Shown: positions 1 to 6,185 of the stretch, one piece after another
How positions within the stretch are numbered: the stretch's first letter is position 1
How the letters are laid out: each line of letters starts with the position of its first letter
Source: UBA7185 sp964606855
GTDB lineage: Bacteria > Bacillota > Peptococcia > Peptococcales > Peptococcaceae
Direction: 5' to 3'
NCBI GenBank assembly: GCA_964606855.1
Contig: CAZSHM010000027.1
Location: forward strand, 1-25,712
Length of the DNA stretch: 25,712 bases
Program-made: the position numbers and the translations under genes
Notes under the pieces: generated by a model
What the model was told of the DNA's origin: nothing
Databases searched by the model: none
What the model saw: the letters and a program-made list of their open reading frames with translations, nothing else

Positions 1-19
1 CTCTTCACTCACGAAACCT

Positions 20-48
20 ATTCTAGCACAACTTTGCCGCCGTGAAAA
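20..48 (-). promoter_or_regulatory. Putative sigma-A promoter leaving the left edge
   Basis: Read on the minus strand there is TTTTCA (43-48), a 17-nt spacer and TAGAAT (20-25). The -10 is good and the -35 matches four of six consensus bases. It would drive a gene lying beyond the left edge, divergent from the mrp gene. No start codon for that gene is visible. Confidence 0.4.
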
Positions 49-147
49 CCCTTTTTTTCGAGATTTTCTTCGCTTTCTGCAACACAAATACCCCTGTCTC
101 AGGAAACCACGATGGAAAATTTTTATCAAAAAACAGAGCGCCCCGCC

Positions 148-176
148 TTGCACTTTGCGCCGGGCAAGATTAAAAT
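148..176 (+). promoter_or_regulatory. Sigma-A-type promoter of the mrp gene
   Basis: TTGCAC (148-153) and TAAAAT (171-176) are separated by exactly 17 nt. Transcription would begin near 183, giving a leader of about 45 nt before the ATG at 229, which is preceded by a CGGAGGTAA ribosome binding site. No riboswitch-like structure is apparent in this short leader. Confidence 0.6.
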
Positions 177-228
177 AAAGACAGCGGTAGTCCCGCAACC
201 TTGACTTTACGAATCGGAGGTAATCATC

Positions 229-1065
229 ATGTCAAGTTGCAACGGCTGCCCCTCCGCGGGCAGCTGTGACCAGAGCAGCTGCAGTGCCGCTCCGCAGAAA
301 ACGCAGGCCCAGCAGCTGAGTAACATCCAAAACGTGCTCGTTGTCATGAGCGGCAAGGGCGGCGTCGGCAAATCCTCCTTCTCCTCCCTGATCGCCATCA
401 CCCTGCAGGGGATGGGATACAAAACCGCCATTCTCGACGCGGACATCACAGGCCCCAGCATTCCGACGCTCTTCGGCATCTCGGGCGTCCCGGAAACCAC
501 CGAATTCGGCACTTACCCCGTCCGCAGCGCGCACGGGATCGGCGTCATGTCCATGAATCTGCTTCTGCAGAACCCCGACGAGCCGGTCGTCTGGCGCGGC
601 CCTATCATCTCCGGCGTCATCAAACAGTTCTGGGAAGATGTGATCTGGGGCGATCTGGACTATCTGGTCGTCGATCTGCCGCCCGGCACCGGCGACGCGC
701 AGCTGACCATTCTGCAGACCCTGCCCGTGACCGGCGTCATCATGGTCACCTCTCCGCAGGAACTGGCGCAGATGATCGTCCGCAAGGGCATCCGCATGGT
801 GGAGATGCTCCATCTGCCCATCCTGGGCATCGCCGAAAATATGAGCTACCTCACCTGCCCGAACTGCGGCGGAAAGATCCCTCTGTTCGGCGAGAGCAAC
901 ATCAGCGGAACCTGCAAGGCATTTCAGGTGCCGCTGATCGGCAAATTCCCGCTGGATCCGCAGCTTGCCGCTCTGGGCGATGCCGGCAGGATTGAAGCGT
1001 ATGACGGCGAAGTGCTGCGTCTCTTAAAAGAGAATCTGCCGGACTTTTTGCCGTCCATGGTCTGA
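229..1065 (+). CDS. Mrp/NBP35-family Fe-S cluster carrier P-loop ATPase
   Basis: A 278-aa cytosolic ATPase of the Mrp/ApbC/NBP35 group, which binds Fe-S clusters and delivers them to apo-proteins. The deviant Walker A GKGGVGKSS lies at residues 42-50, followed by the DADITGPS switch region near 69-76 and VVDLPPGTGD in the middle of the protein. A CPNC pair (Cys210 and Cys213) is the conserved C-terminal cluster-binding motif. The N-terminus has four further cysteines at positions 4, 7, 13 and 18, as in NBP35-like and many clostridial Mrp proteins. The ATG is preceded by CGGAGGT at a good distance. A small gene of unknown function follows 47 nt downstream on the same strand. There is no N-terminal DUF59 domain, so the protein is shorter than classical E. 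coli Mrp. Family assignment is firm; the client proteins are not known. Confidence 0.93.
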   Translation: MSSCNGCPSAGSCDQSSCSAAPQKTQAQQLSNIQNVLVVMSGKGGVGKSSFSSLIAITLQGMGYKTAILDADITGPSIPTLFGISGVPETTEFGTYPVRSAHGIGVMSMNLLLQNPDEPVVWRGPIISGVIKQFWEDVIWGDLDYLVVDLPPGTGDAQLTILQTLPVTGVIMVTSPQELAQMIVRKGIRMVEMLHLPILGIAENMSYLTCPNCGGKIPLFGESNISGTCKAFQVPLIGKFPLDPQLAALGDAGRIEAYDGEVLRLLKENLPDFLPSMV

Positions 1066-1112
1066 CGGGCATCCTGCCCGCGGCCAAATTTGTGAGGAAA
1101 GGAGTTCCCAGC

Positions 1113-1379
1113 GTGAAATTCGACAGCACGGAGGTCCACGTGGACGGCAAGGATATCGTCATCGTTGCCGTGGACACCCATTTCTTTTCTCTTTCCCAGG
1201 AAGAAAAAAACGAGCTGGTGCGAAACTTTTTCGGATATTTTAAAAAACCGCTCGTTCTGATGGCCGTCAATCCGGCGGGCGATATGCAGTACTACGGCCG
1301 CCCCGACCTGACAGCCATGGTCGCCAACCTGCAATTCAGCGAATACCAGTGGCAGACCAACGAAATCGAAACGTCCTAG
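1113..1379 (+). CDS. Conserved-looking small protein of unknown function (88 aa)
   Basis: The GTG start at 1113 is chosen because AGGAAAGGAG (1095-1104) lies 8 nt upstream; an upstream GTG at 1092 would place this ribosome binding site inside the gene. The product is a soluble, acidic 88-aa protein with no signal peptide and no cysteine. It alternates beta-like segments (DIVIVAVD, PLVLMAVN) with a charged helix (SLSQEEKNELVRNFFGYF), suggesting a small alpha/beta fold. I do not recognise the family. It lies 47 nt after the Fe-S carrier ATPase, with a small GC hairpin but no U-tract between them (1066-1080), and a strong terminator follows, so the two are probably co-transcribed. A link with Fe-S metabolism rests only on this position. 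Confidence 0.7.
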   Translation: MKFDSTEVHVDGKDIVIVAVDTHFFSLSQEEKNELVRNFFGYFKKPLVLMAVNPAGDMQYYGRPDLTAMVANLQFSEYQWQTNEIETS

Positions 1380-1404
1380 CATCTCAGAACAGCAATCACC
1401 GACA

Positions 1405-1445
1405 AAAAGGCTGTCCCGCCGGCAGAGTACCGGGGACAGCCTTTT
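1405..1445. terminator. Bidirectional intrinsic terminator
   Basis: A 13-bp perfect stem pairs AAAAGGCTGTCCC (1405-1417) with GGGACAGCCTTTT (1433-1445). The A-run on the left arm and T-run on the right make it work in both directions, so it can end the mrp unit on the plus strand and the aminotransferase on the minus strand. Confidence 0.85.
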
Positions 1446-1494
1446 GCTCTCTTTCTAAACTTCTGGGCGCGCTGCCCGAATCCGCGCCGCGGGA

Positions 1495-2514
1495 TCACAC
1501 AATCTTGCGGATCCAGCCCTCCGGCGCTTCCACGCGGCCCATCTGAATGCCGGTCAGCGTCTCATAGAGTTCTCTCGTGACGGGACCCATCTCCTCCATC
1601 CCGCTGGCAAAGCAGATCTCCCTGCCGTAATCGACGATCTTGCCCACCGGCGAGATCACCGCCGCGGTTCCGCAGAGGCCGCACTCCGCAAAATCGGCCA
1701 GTTCCGCGAGCGCTACCGGCCGCTGCGTCACCCGGAGGCCCAGATACTGTTCCGCCACATAGACCAGAGAGCGGCGGGTGATGGACGGAAGGATCGAATC
1801 GGACATCGGCGTGACCACCTCGTTGTCCTTCGTGACGAAGAGGAAGTTGGCGCCGCCGGTCTCCTCCACATAGGTGCGGGTGGCGGGATCGAGAAAGACA
1901 TTCTCGTCATAGCCCGCTGCATGCGCGGTCACGGAGGCGTGCAGGCTCATGGCATAGTTCAGACCGGCCTTGACATGCCCCGTACCGTGCGGTGCCGCGC
2001 GGTCGAAATCGCTGACGCAGAGGGTCAGCGGCTTGATGCCGCCCTTAAAGTAGGGACCGACCGGCGTCGCAAAGAGACGGAACTGATAGGCCTCGGACGG
2101 CTTGACGCCGATCACCGGGCCCGAGGCAAACATATAGGGCCGCAGATACAGAGTCGCGCCGCTCCCGTAGGGCGGCACCCACTCGGAGTTCGCGCGGACA
2201 ACCAGATCCACCGCCTCCAGGAAACGCTCCTTCGGGAACTGCGGCATCTCCAGGCGCGCGGCGGAGTCCATCATCCGCTCCGCGTTGAGGTCGGGACGGA
2301 AGGTCACAATGCTGCCGTCCACCGTCGTGTACGCTTTTAACCCTTCAAAACATTCCTGGCAGTACTGCAGGATCCCGGCGCACTCGTTGATCACTACGCT
2401 GGCATCGGCGGTCAGTCCGCCCGCATCCCAGGCGCCGTCCCGGTAGTTGGCGACATAGCGCTGATCGGTCTGTATGTACTCAAAACCGAGATTTGCCCAA
2501 TCGATAGTTTTCAT
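1495..2514 (-). CDS. ilvE: Branched-chain amino acid aminotransferase (PLP, fold type IV)
   Basis: A 339-aa cytosolic pyridoxal-phosphate enzyme that exchanges the amino group between Leu/Ile/Val and glutamate, the last step of branched-chain amino acid synthesis and first step of breakdown. The catalytic lysine is Lys182 in GHVKAGLNYA, and the EETGGANFLFV segment (about 217-227) is the conserved cofactor-binding loop. The length and the N-terminal FEYIQTDQRY and QECFEGLKAY blocks fit the longer type II BCAT subgroup (eukaryote-like and many Firmicutes) rather than the 309-aa E. coli type. ATG at 2514 has a GGAGGT ribosome binding site 8 nt upstream. It is a single gene with its own promoter and shares a terminator with the converging mrp unit. 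No other ilv or leu gene is in the window. Confidence 0.95.
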   Translation of the reverse strand: MKTIDWANLGFEYIQTDQRYVANYRDGAWDAGGLTADASVVINECAGILQYCQECFEGLKAYTTVDGSIVTFRPDLNAERMMDSAARLEMPQFPKERFLEAVDLVVRANSEWVPPYGSGATLYLRPYMFASGPVIGVKPSEAYQFRLFATPVGPYFKGGIKPLTLCVSDFDRAAPHGTGHVKAGLNYAMSLHASVTAHAAGYDENVFLDPATRTYVEETGGANFLFVTKDNEVVTPMSDSILPSITRRSLVYVAEQYLGLRVTQRPVALAELADFAECGLCGTAAVISPVGKIVDYGREICFASGMEEMGPVTRELYETLTGIQMGRVEAPEGWIRKIV

Positions 2515-2601
2515 TGCGCACTACCTCCATCGAAATAAATTCGCGCGGATCCGCCCCACCGCCTGCGCGTGCCGGCACGGACTTTTTCCGCTCTACAGTT
2601 C

Positions 2602-2629
2602 ATTGTATCACGCTCCGCCGTCCTGTCAA
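2602..2629 (-). promoter_or_regulatory. Sigma-A promoter of ilvE
   Basis: On the minus strand TTGACA (2624-2629) is followed by a 16-nt spacer and TACAAT (2602-2607). Transcription would begin near 2594, leaving an 80-nt leader that contains a short GC palindrome (GTGCCGGCAC) but no recognisable T-box or leader peptide. Confidence 0.7.
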
Positions 2630-2690
2630 ATAGTATCTGGAAAGAATTCTCCGGTTTTTTCACGAATCCTGGAGATTTCCTGACAATATC

Positions 2691-2718
2691 TTGCATTTTT
2701 CTGCCGATATGCTAAGAT
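2691..2718 (+). promoter_or_regulatory. Sigma-A-type promoter of the ABC importer operon
   Basis: TTGCAT (2691-2696) and TAAGAT (2713-2718) are 16 nt apart. Transcription would start around 2725, which agrees with the TTG start codon at 2804 and rules out the in-frame ATG at 2717, which overlaps the -10 box. Confidence 0.55.
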
Positions 2719-2725
2719 GAAAGCA

Positions 2726-2752
2726 GCGATCGCCGAGGAAAGTCACGATCGC
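2726..2752. promoter_or_regulatory. Inverted repeat at the transcription start; possible operator
   Basis: GCGATCG (2726-2732) and CGATCGC (2746-2752) form a perfect 7-bp dyad with a 13-nt spacer, placed at about +1 to +28 relative to the predicted promoter. This is a common position for repressor binding. It could instead be a hairpin at the 5' end of the mRNA. The regulator is unknown. Confidence 0.35.
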
Positions 2753-2803
2753 AACGGAACGTGTCGCCCTGTGCGGCAACTCTGGATGAGGAGGTGTATC
2801 CGC

Positions 2804-3472
2804 TTGCTCCAGGAAATGCTACAGTTGTTTCTCGACCGCACGGATTTTTTTCTCGATCTCTTGTGGGAACACCTGGCGCTCTCGGCCGTCGCCATCTTCT
2901 TTGCCCTGATTCTCGGCTTGGCGCTCGGCATCCTGATCGCACAGCAGGAACGCTTCTCGCTGCCGGTGCTGGCCACCGTCAACTTCATCTACACGATCCC
3001 CTCCATCGCCCTGTTCGGCTTTCTCATCTCGTTCACCGGCATCGGCAACCGGACGGCCGTCATCGCGCTGACCGTCTACGCGCTTCTGCCCATCGTGCGC
3101 AACACCTATGCGGGCCTTTCCAACATCGATCCGGTGATCCTCGAGGCGGGGATCGGCATGGGGAGCACGCGCTGGCAGCTGCTGTGGCGGATCAAACTGC
3201 CGCTGGCGCTGCCGGTGATCATGGCCGGCGTGCGCAACATGGTGGTGATGGTCATTGCCACCTGCGGCATCGCTTCCTTCATCGGCGCGGGCGGGCTGGG
3301 CGTCGCCATCTATCGCGGCATCACAACCTATCAGCCCGTGATGACCTACATCGGGAGCTTGATGATCGCCGCCGTGGCGCTCTTGTGCGATTTTCTGCTG
3401 GGCAAAGCCGAAAAGATGGTGACGAGGCGCGTCAGCGGCAAACTGCCGGCAAAAGCCGGGCACCGCGCCTGA
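2804..3472 (+). CDS. Osmoprotectant-type ABC transporter permease (OpuCB/ProW-like)
   Basis: A 222-aa inner-membrane permease for quaternary amines such as glycine betaine, choline or carnitine, judged from family resemblance. It has about five to six hydrophobic helices and the EAA-type cytoplasmic loop, here EAGIGMGSTRWQLLWRIKLP, that contacts the ATPase. The IPSIALFGFLI segment and IVRNTYAGL are typical of the OpuCB group. The start is taken as TTG at 2804 because AGGAGGT (2789-2795) sits 8 nt before it; upstream in-frame ATGs lie in or before that site. It is the first gene of a three-gene operon with a lipoprotein and an ATPase. Only one permease gene is present, so the membrane pore is presumably a homodimer, unlike B. 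subtilis OpuC with two permeases. Confidence 0.88.
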   Translation: MLQEMLQLFLDRTDFFLDLLWEHLALSAVAIFFALILGLALGILIAQQERFSLPVLATVNFIYTIPSIALFGFLISFTGIGNRTAVIALTVYALLPIVRNTYAGLSNIDPVILEAGIGMGSTRWQLLWRIKLPLALPVIMAGVRNMVVMVIATCGIASFIGAGGLGVAIYRGITTYQPVMTYIGSLMIAAVALLCDFLLGKAEKMVTRRVSGKLPAKAGHRA

Positions 3473-3510
3473 TCCGGCGTCCGGCGCCGCTCTCACGGAC
3501 GAGAACGCGC

Positions 3511-3529
3511 GGGCGGGCGCATCCCGCCC
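3511..3529 (+). other. Intercistronic GC hairpin
   Basis: GGGCGGG (3511-3517) pairs perfectly with CCCGCCC (3523-3529) around a 5-nt loop. It lies in the 143-nt gap between the permease and lipoprotein genes and lacks a U-tract, so it is unlikely to be a full terminator. It may affect mRNA processing or stability and so raise the binding-protein to permease ratio. Confidence 0.4.
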
Positions 3530-3615
3530 ACAATCCCATTCCGCTACCGCTGGGAAGTGTGCGCGAAAGCCGTATGCCTCCCGGCATGAACCTTTTTGAC
3601 AAGGAGTTGTAGAAC

Positions 3616-4536
3616 ATGAAACGTCTGTTTCACAATCATTTCCCGCGCAAGCTGGCCGCGCTCCTCGTGCTCGGGGCCCTTCTCCCGCTTCTGGCGGGCT
3701 GCGGCGGAGGCGGCGCTTCGGGAGAACCTGTCCGCATCGGCTGCAAAAATATGCCGGAGCAGATGATCCTGCAGGAGATTCTGGCACAGCTGATCGAAGC
3801 CAAGACCGACATTGAGGTGGAGCGCATCGAGCCGATCTCCGGCAACAATGTACAGGTGGCGATGGAGAACGGCGAGATCGATCTCTATCCCGAATACACC
3901 GGCACTGGCTGGCTGACGGTGCTCAAGCACGAGCCCACCTCCGACGCCGACTATCTCTACGAGAACCTGGTCAAGGAGTACCAGGAGCGCTACGATATGA
4001 CCTGGGTCGGACTGTACGGTTTTGAGAACACCTATACGCTTGCGCTGCGCCCGGAGACCGCCGCGCAGTACCAGTTGGAGACCATCTCGGATCTCGCCCC
4101 GGTCAGCGACCAGCTGATCTTTGGCGCCAACTTCGACTATTTTGAGCGGGAGGACGGCTACAATGCCCTCTGCGACGCCTACGGACTCCACTTCAAAGAC
4201 ACCGCGGAGGTGGATATGGGGCTCAAATACCAGACGCTCGTGGAGGGAAACTGTGATGTGATCAACGCCTACACTACGGATTCCCAGATTGCAGACTACG
4301 GCCTGGTAACGCTGGCCGACGACAAAAAATTCTTCACCGACTACCGCTGCTCCACCGTGGTGCGCAACGAGGTTCTGGAAGCGCATCCGGATCTCCTGGA
4401 CGTGCTGCATTTGATGGACGGCCTCATCAGCAATGAGGAGATGGTCCAGATGAATTATGAACTGAACACGGAGCACCGCCTGGAAAAGGAGATTGCAGCG
4501 GATTTCCTGCGGTCGAAAGGATTGTTGGAGGAATGA
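3616..4536 (+). CDS. Osmoprotectant ABC transporter substrate-binding lipoprotein (OpuCC/ProX-like)
   Basis: A 306-aa extracytoplasmic binding protein. A basic n-region (MKRLFHNHFPRK), hydrophobic core and lipobox LLAGC place the lipidated cysteine at residue 29, followed by a glycine-rich linker. The mature part starts with IGCKNMPEQMILQEILAQLI and contains NGEIDLYPEYTGTGW, both typical of the OpuAC/ProX/QAT binding-protein domain that captures glycine betaine, carnitine or choline; the aromatic YPEYTGTGW block is characteristic of the family. ATG at 3616 has AAGGAG upstream. The stop overlaps the start of the ATPase gene by 4 nt, indicating translational coupling. The exact ligand cannot be read from sequence. 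Confidence 0.9.
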   Translation: MKRLFHNHFPRKLAALLVLGALLPLLAGCGGGGASGEPVRIGCKNMPEQMILQEILAQLIEAKTDIEVERIEPISGNNVQVAMENGEIDLYPEYTGTGWLTVLKHEPTSDADYLYENLVKEYQERYDMTWVGLYGFENTYTLALRPETAAQYQLETISDLAPVSDQLIFGANFDYFEREDGYNALCDAYGLHFKDTAEVDMGLKYQTLVEGNCDVINAYTTDSQIADYGLVTLADDKKFFTDYRCSTVVRNEVLEAHPDLLDVLHLMDGLISNEEMVQMNYELNTEHRLEKEIAADFLRSKGLLEE

Positions 4537-5342
4537 GCGGTCCAAGTGCAGAAACGGCGGCCGCTGATCGGATTTCGGGCAGAGACTCCGCGACGGATCC
4601 AGCGGCCGTTTCCGGACAGACCACCGCCTCGCCGCCAGTCATCCGTTTTCTGGAGGCTGGCAAACAGTACGGCGAAAACTGGGCGCTGTACCCGCTCTCC
4701 CTCTCCGTCCGGCAGGGAGAATTTCTCTCCGTGGTCGGCTCCTCCGGCGGCGGCAAGACGACGCTGCTCAAGCTGATCAACGGCCTGCTCCTCCCCAGCT
4801 GCGGCCGGGTGCTGGTGCTGGGAGAGGACACCGCCCGCGCCGACCTCATCGCCCTGCGGCGGCAGATCGGCTATGTGATCCAGGGCGCGGCGCTCTTCCC
4901 GCATCTGTCGGTGGCGGAAAACATCGGCTATGTGCCCCGCCTTTCCGGAAAACGGCTCTCACAGGCGCGACTGGAGGAACTGATGCGCCTGGTGGATCTG
5001 TCGCCGGATCTCCTGTCGCGCTATCCCATCAGCTTGAGCGGCGGCCAGCAGCAGCGCGTGGGCATCGCGCGGGCGCTTGCGGTGGAGCCGCGCATCATGC
5101 TCATGGACGAACCCTTCGGCGCGGTGGACGAGATCACCCGTACTGTCCTGCAGGACAGCATCCAGGAACTGCACCGGACACTGGGCCCCACGATCGTCTT
5201 TGTCACGCACAACATCCGCGAAGCGCTGCGCCTCTCCGACCGCGTCCTGATCATCCAGCAGGGCCGCGTGGAACAGCTTGGCTCCCCGGAGGAGATCCGG
5301 CAGCACCCCGCGAGCGACTATGTGATGCGCCTTCTGCGCTGA
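4533..5342 (+). CDS. Osmoprotectant-type ABC transporter ATP-binding protein (OpuCA/ProV-like, no CBS domains)
   Basis: A 269-aa ATPase that powers the importer. Walker A is GSSGGGKTT (69-77), the signature is LSGGQQQR (168-175), Walker B is MLMDEP (190-194 region) and the switch histidine is in THNI (His226). GSPEEIRQHP near the C-terminus is typical of the glycine betaine/proline transporter ATPases. The protein stops right after the ABC domain: the tandem CBS domains that sense ionic strength in OpuA/OpuCA (about 380-400 aa) are missing. The first 35 residues are a Ser/Ala/Thr-rich extension of low complexity. Its ATG overlaps the lipoprotein stop (ATGA), making it the last gene of the operon, and a terminator follows 70 nt downstream. 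Confidence 0.9.
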   Translation: MSGPSAETAAADRISGRDSATDPAAVSGQTTASPPVIRFLEAGKQYGENWALYPLSLSVRQGEFLSVVGSSGGGKTTLLKLINGLLLPSCGRVLVLGEDTARADLIALRRQIGYVIQGAALFPHLSVAENIGYVPRLSGKRLSQARLEELMRLVDLSPDLLSRYPISLSGGQQQRVGIARALAVEPRIMLMDEPFGAVDEITRTVLQDSIQELHRTLGPTIVFVTHNIREALRLSDRVLIIQQGRVEQLGSPEEIRQHPASDYVMRLLR

Positions 5343-5411
5343 GGCTGCCGAGGATGCCGCGCAGGGATACTGCGGGATCCCACACCATGACAAGTTCGAA
5401 CAGCACAGAAA

Positions 5412-5453
5412 GCCCGGCGGGGAGGATAGCAAACTCCTTCATCGCCGGGCCTT
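5412..5453 (+). terminator. Intrinsic terminator of the ABC importer operon
   Basis: GCCCGGCG (5412-5419) pairs with CGCCGGGC (5443-5450), with an inner GGAG/CTCC helix, followed by CTTCTTCT. The U-tract is imperfect but the stem is GC-rich. On the minus strand it is also followed by TTTCTGT, so it may act weakly in both directions. Confidence 0.65.
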
Positions 5454-5582
5454 CTTCTAGATTTGCGCGCTTTCCGACTGCATGCACAGCAAGCCGCGCC
5501 GCCGCTAGGCGCCCGGGCGAAGGATGCCCTCCTCTGCCGAAGTGCCTGCACAGAGCCGCCCACGCACACGGAGCCTTGCGCC

Positions 5583-5614
5583 AAAAAAAGACGCCTTGGA
5601 TAAACCCGGGCGTC
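5583..5614 (-). terminator. Intrinsic terminator, minus strand, with a T7 tract
   Basis: On the minus strand GACGCC (5614-5609) pairs with GGCGTC (5595-5590) around a 13-nt loop and is followed directly by seven Ts (5589-5583). It lies about 200 nt beyond the stop of the Dabb gene and about 70 nt beyond the start of the candidate small RNA described here. Confidence 0.8.
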
Positions 5615-5658
5615 CTTTGCAGCAAAGCTCAGTCAGTGTGTGTTTGATTCCTCGACTT

Positions 5659-5676
5659 TTGCGAATTGCTTCACAA
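5659..5676. promoter_or_regulatory. Rex-like palindrome
   Basis: TTGCGAATTGCTTCACAA differs by one base in one half-site from a perfect TTGTGAANNNNTTCACAA palindrome, the known form of sites bound by the NADH-sensing repressor Rex in Gram-positive bacteria. It lies about +8 to +25 from the minus-strand promoter at 5690-5718, a typical place for a repressor site. Confidence 0.4.
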
Positions 5677-5689
5677 CTTTGCTGGCTTT

Positions 5690-5718
5690 ATTTTACGTCA
5701 TTCCCCTTTTTTTGACAA
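5690..5718 (-). promoter_or_regulatory. Sigma-A promoter of the candidate small RNA
   Basis: On the minus strand TTGTCA (5713-5718), exactly 17 nt, then TAAAAT (5690-5695). The sequence just upstream (5719-5760) is rich in A/T runs and could act as an UP element. The region is strikingly AT-rich compared with flanking genes. Confidence 0.6.
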
Positions 5719-5811
5719 CCGCTTTTCTAAAAAACCTTTTTATCAATATCAATTCTGCGGCTTATAATCGCAGGGTGATACATAGAGAAGCGCGGCTGAC
5801 CGGGACGATCT

Positions 5812-6114
5812 TCAATCCAGCGCGTAGTCAAAACAGGCGCGGTCCCCCGCCATCTCCTTGATGAGGACGCCGACCGCCTGGTGCGCCGGGTGCGTCTGAT
5901 AGGCGTCCAGCGCGTCCTGGCTCTCGAAGATGCCCTCCAGGAGAATGCTGTGCGTGCTGGAACCCTGCGGCGCGATCTCCACCCGCAGCTCCACGATTCC
6001 TGGAATCTGCTCCTTCAGCGCCAGACTGCGACGCTGGATCTCCTCCGCGCGCGCCCGCCGCTCCTCCTCGGAGTAGCCGTCACGAAACCGAAACATCACG
6101 ATATGCTTGACCAT
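5812..6114 (-). CDS. Dabb-family protein (stress-responsive alpha/beta barrel)
   Basis: A 100-aa cytosolic protein of the Dabb family, small dimeric ferredoxin-like barrels. It begins MVKHIVMFRFRDGYSEEE, the family hallmark (the VKHIVMFKL motif), continues with a helix carrying EEIQRRSLALKEQIPGI, and ends with the typical DAYQTHPAHQAVGVLIKE block, including the conserved HPAH. The usual length is about 95-105 residues, so it is complete. The ATG at 6114 is preceded by GGGGGGAGG. The biochemical role of bacterial Dabb proteins is mostly unknown; plant members are salt-stress induced. It lies 71 nt downstream of the LUD-domain gene on the same strand, perhaps in one transcript ending at the T7 terminator at 5583-5614. 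Confidence 0.85.
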   Translation of the reverse strand: MVKHIVMFRFRDGYSEEERRARAEEIQRRSLALKEQIPGIVELRVEIAPQGSSTHSILLEGIFESQDALDAYQTHPAHQAVGVLIKEMAGDRACFDYALD

Positions 6115-6185
6115 GTTCCTCCCCCCTCTCGCATCCAGTAAAGCACCTTCCGGACACAAAGGCGTGCCCGGGTTCCGGCTGCGGC

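Larger units (their letters stand above)
5583..5683 (-). ncRNA. Candidate small structured RNA (about 100 nt)
   Basis: A promoter (5690-5718) predicts a transcript starting near 5683, and a terminator with seven Ts ends it at 5583. Between them there is no ORF with a ribosome binding site. The predicted RNA folds plausibly: its first seven bases AGCAAAG (5683-5677) complement CTTTGCT (5627-5621); inside, TTGTGAA-GCAA-TTCGCAA (5676-5659) makes a 7-bp hairpin capped by a GNRA tetraloop, with one G-U pair; the terminator stem closes the 3' end. The same palindrome resembles a Rex repressor site, so it could be DNA operator, RNA hairpin, or both. I do not recognise a known RNA family. The call rests on signals in the sequence, not on expression data. 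Confidence 0.5.

Noticed and set aside
1066..1080. Hairpin CGGGC-ATCCT-GCCCG as a terminator after mrp
   Set aside because: Only 5 bp and no U-tract; more likely an intercistronic structure.
5251..5625. Minus-strand frame containing MKEFAILPAGLSVLFELV
   Set aside because: It overlaps the ATPase gene and the terminators of both strands. An apparent start near 5440 lies within the terminator stem, and the tail is low complexity.
5640..5861. A 73-codon plus-strand frame with a hydrophobic middle part
   Set aside because: No ribosome binding site, composition due to the AT-rich promoter region of the opposite strand, and it runs antisense into the Dabb gene.
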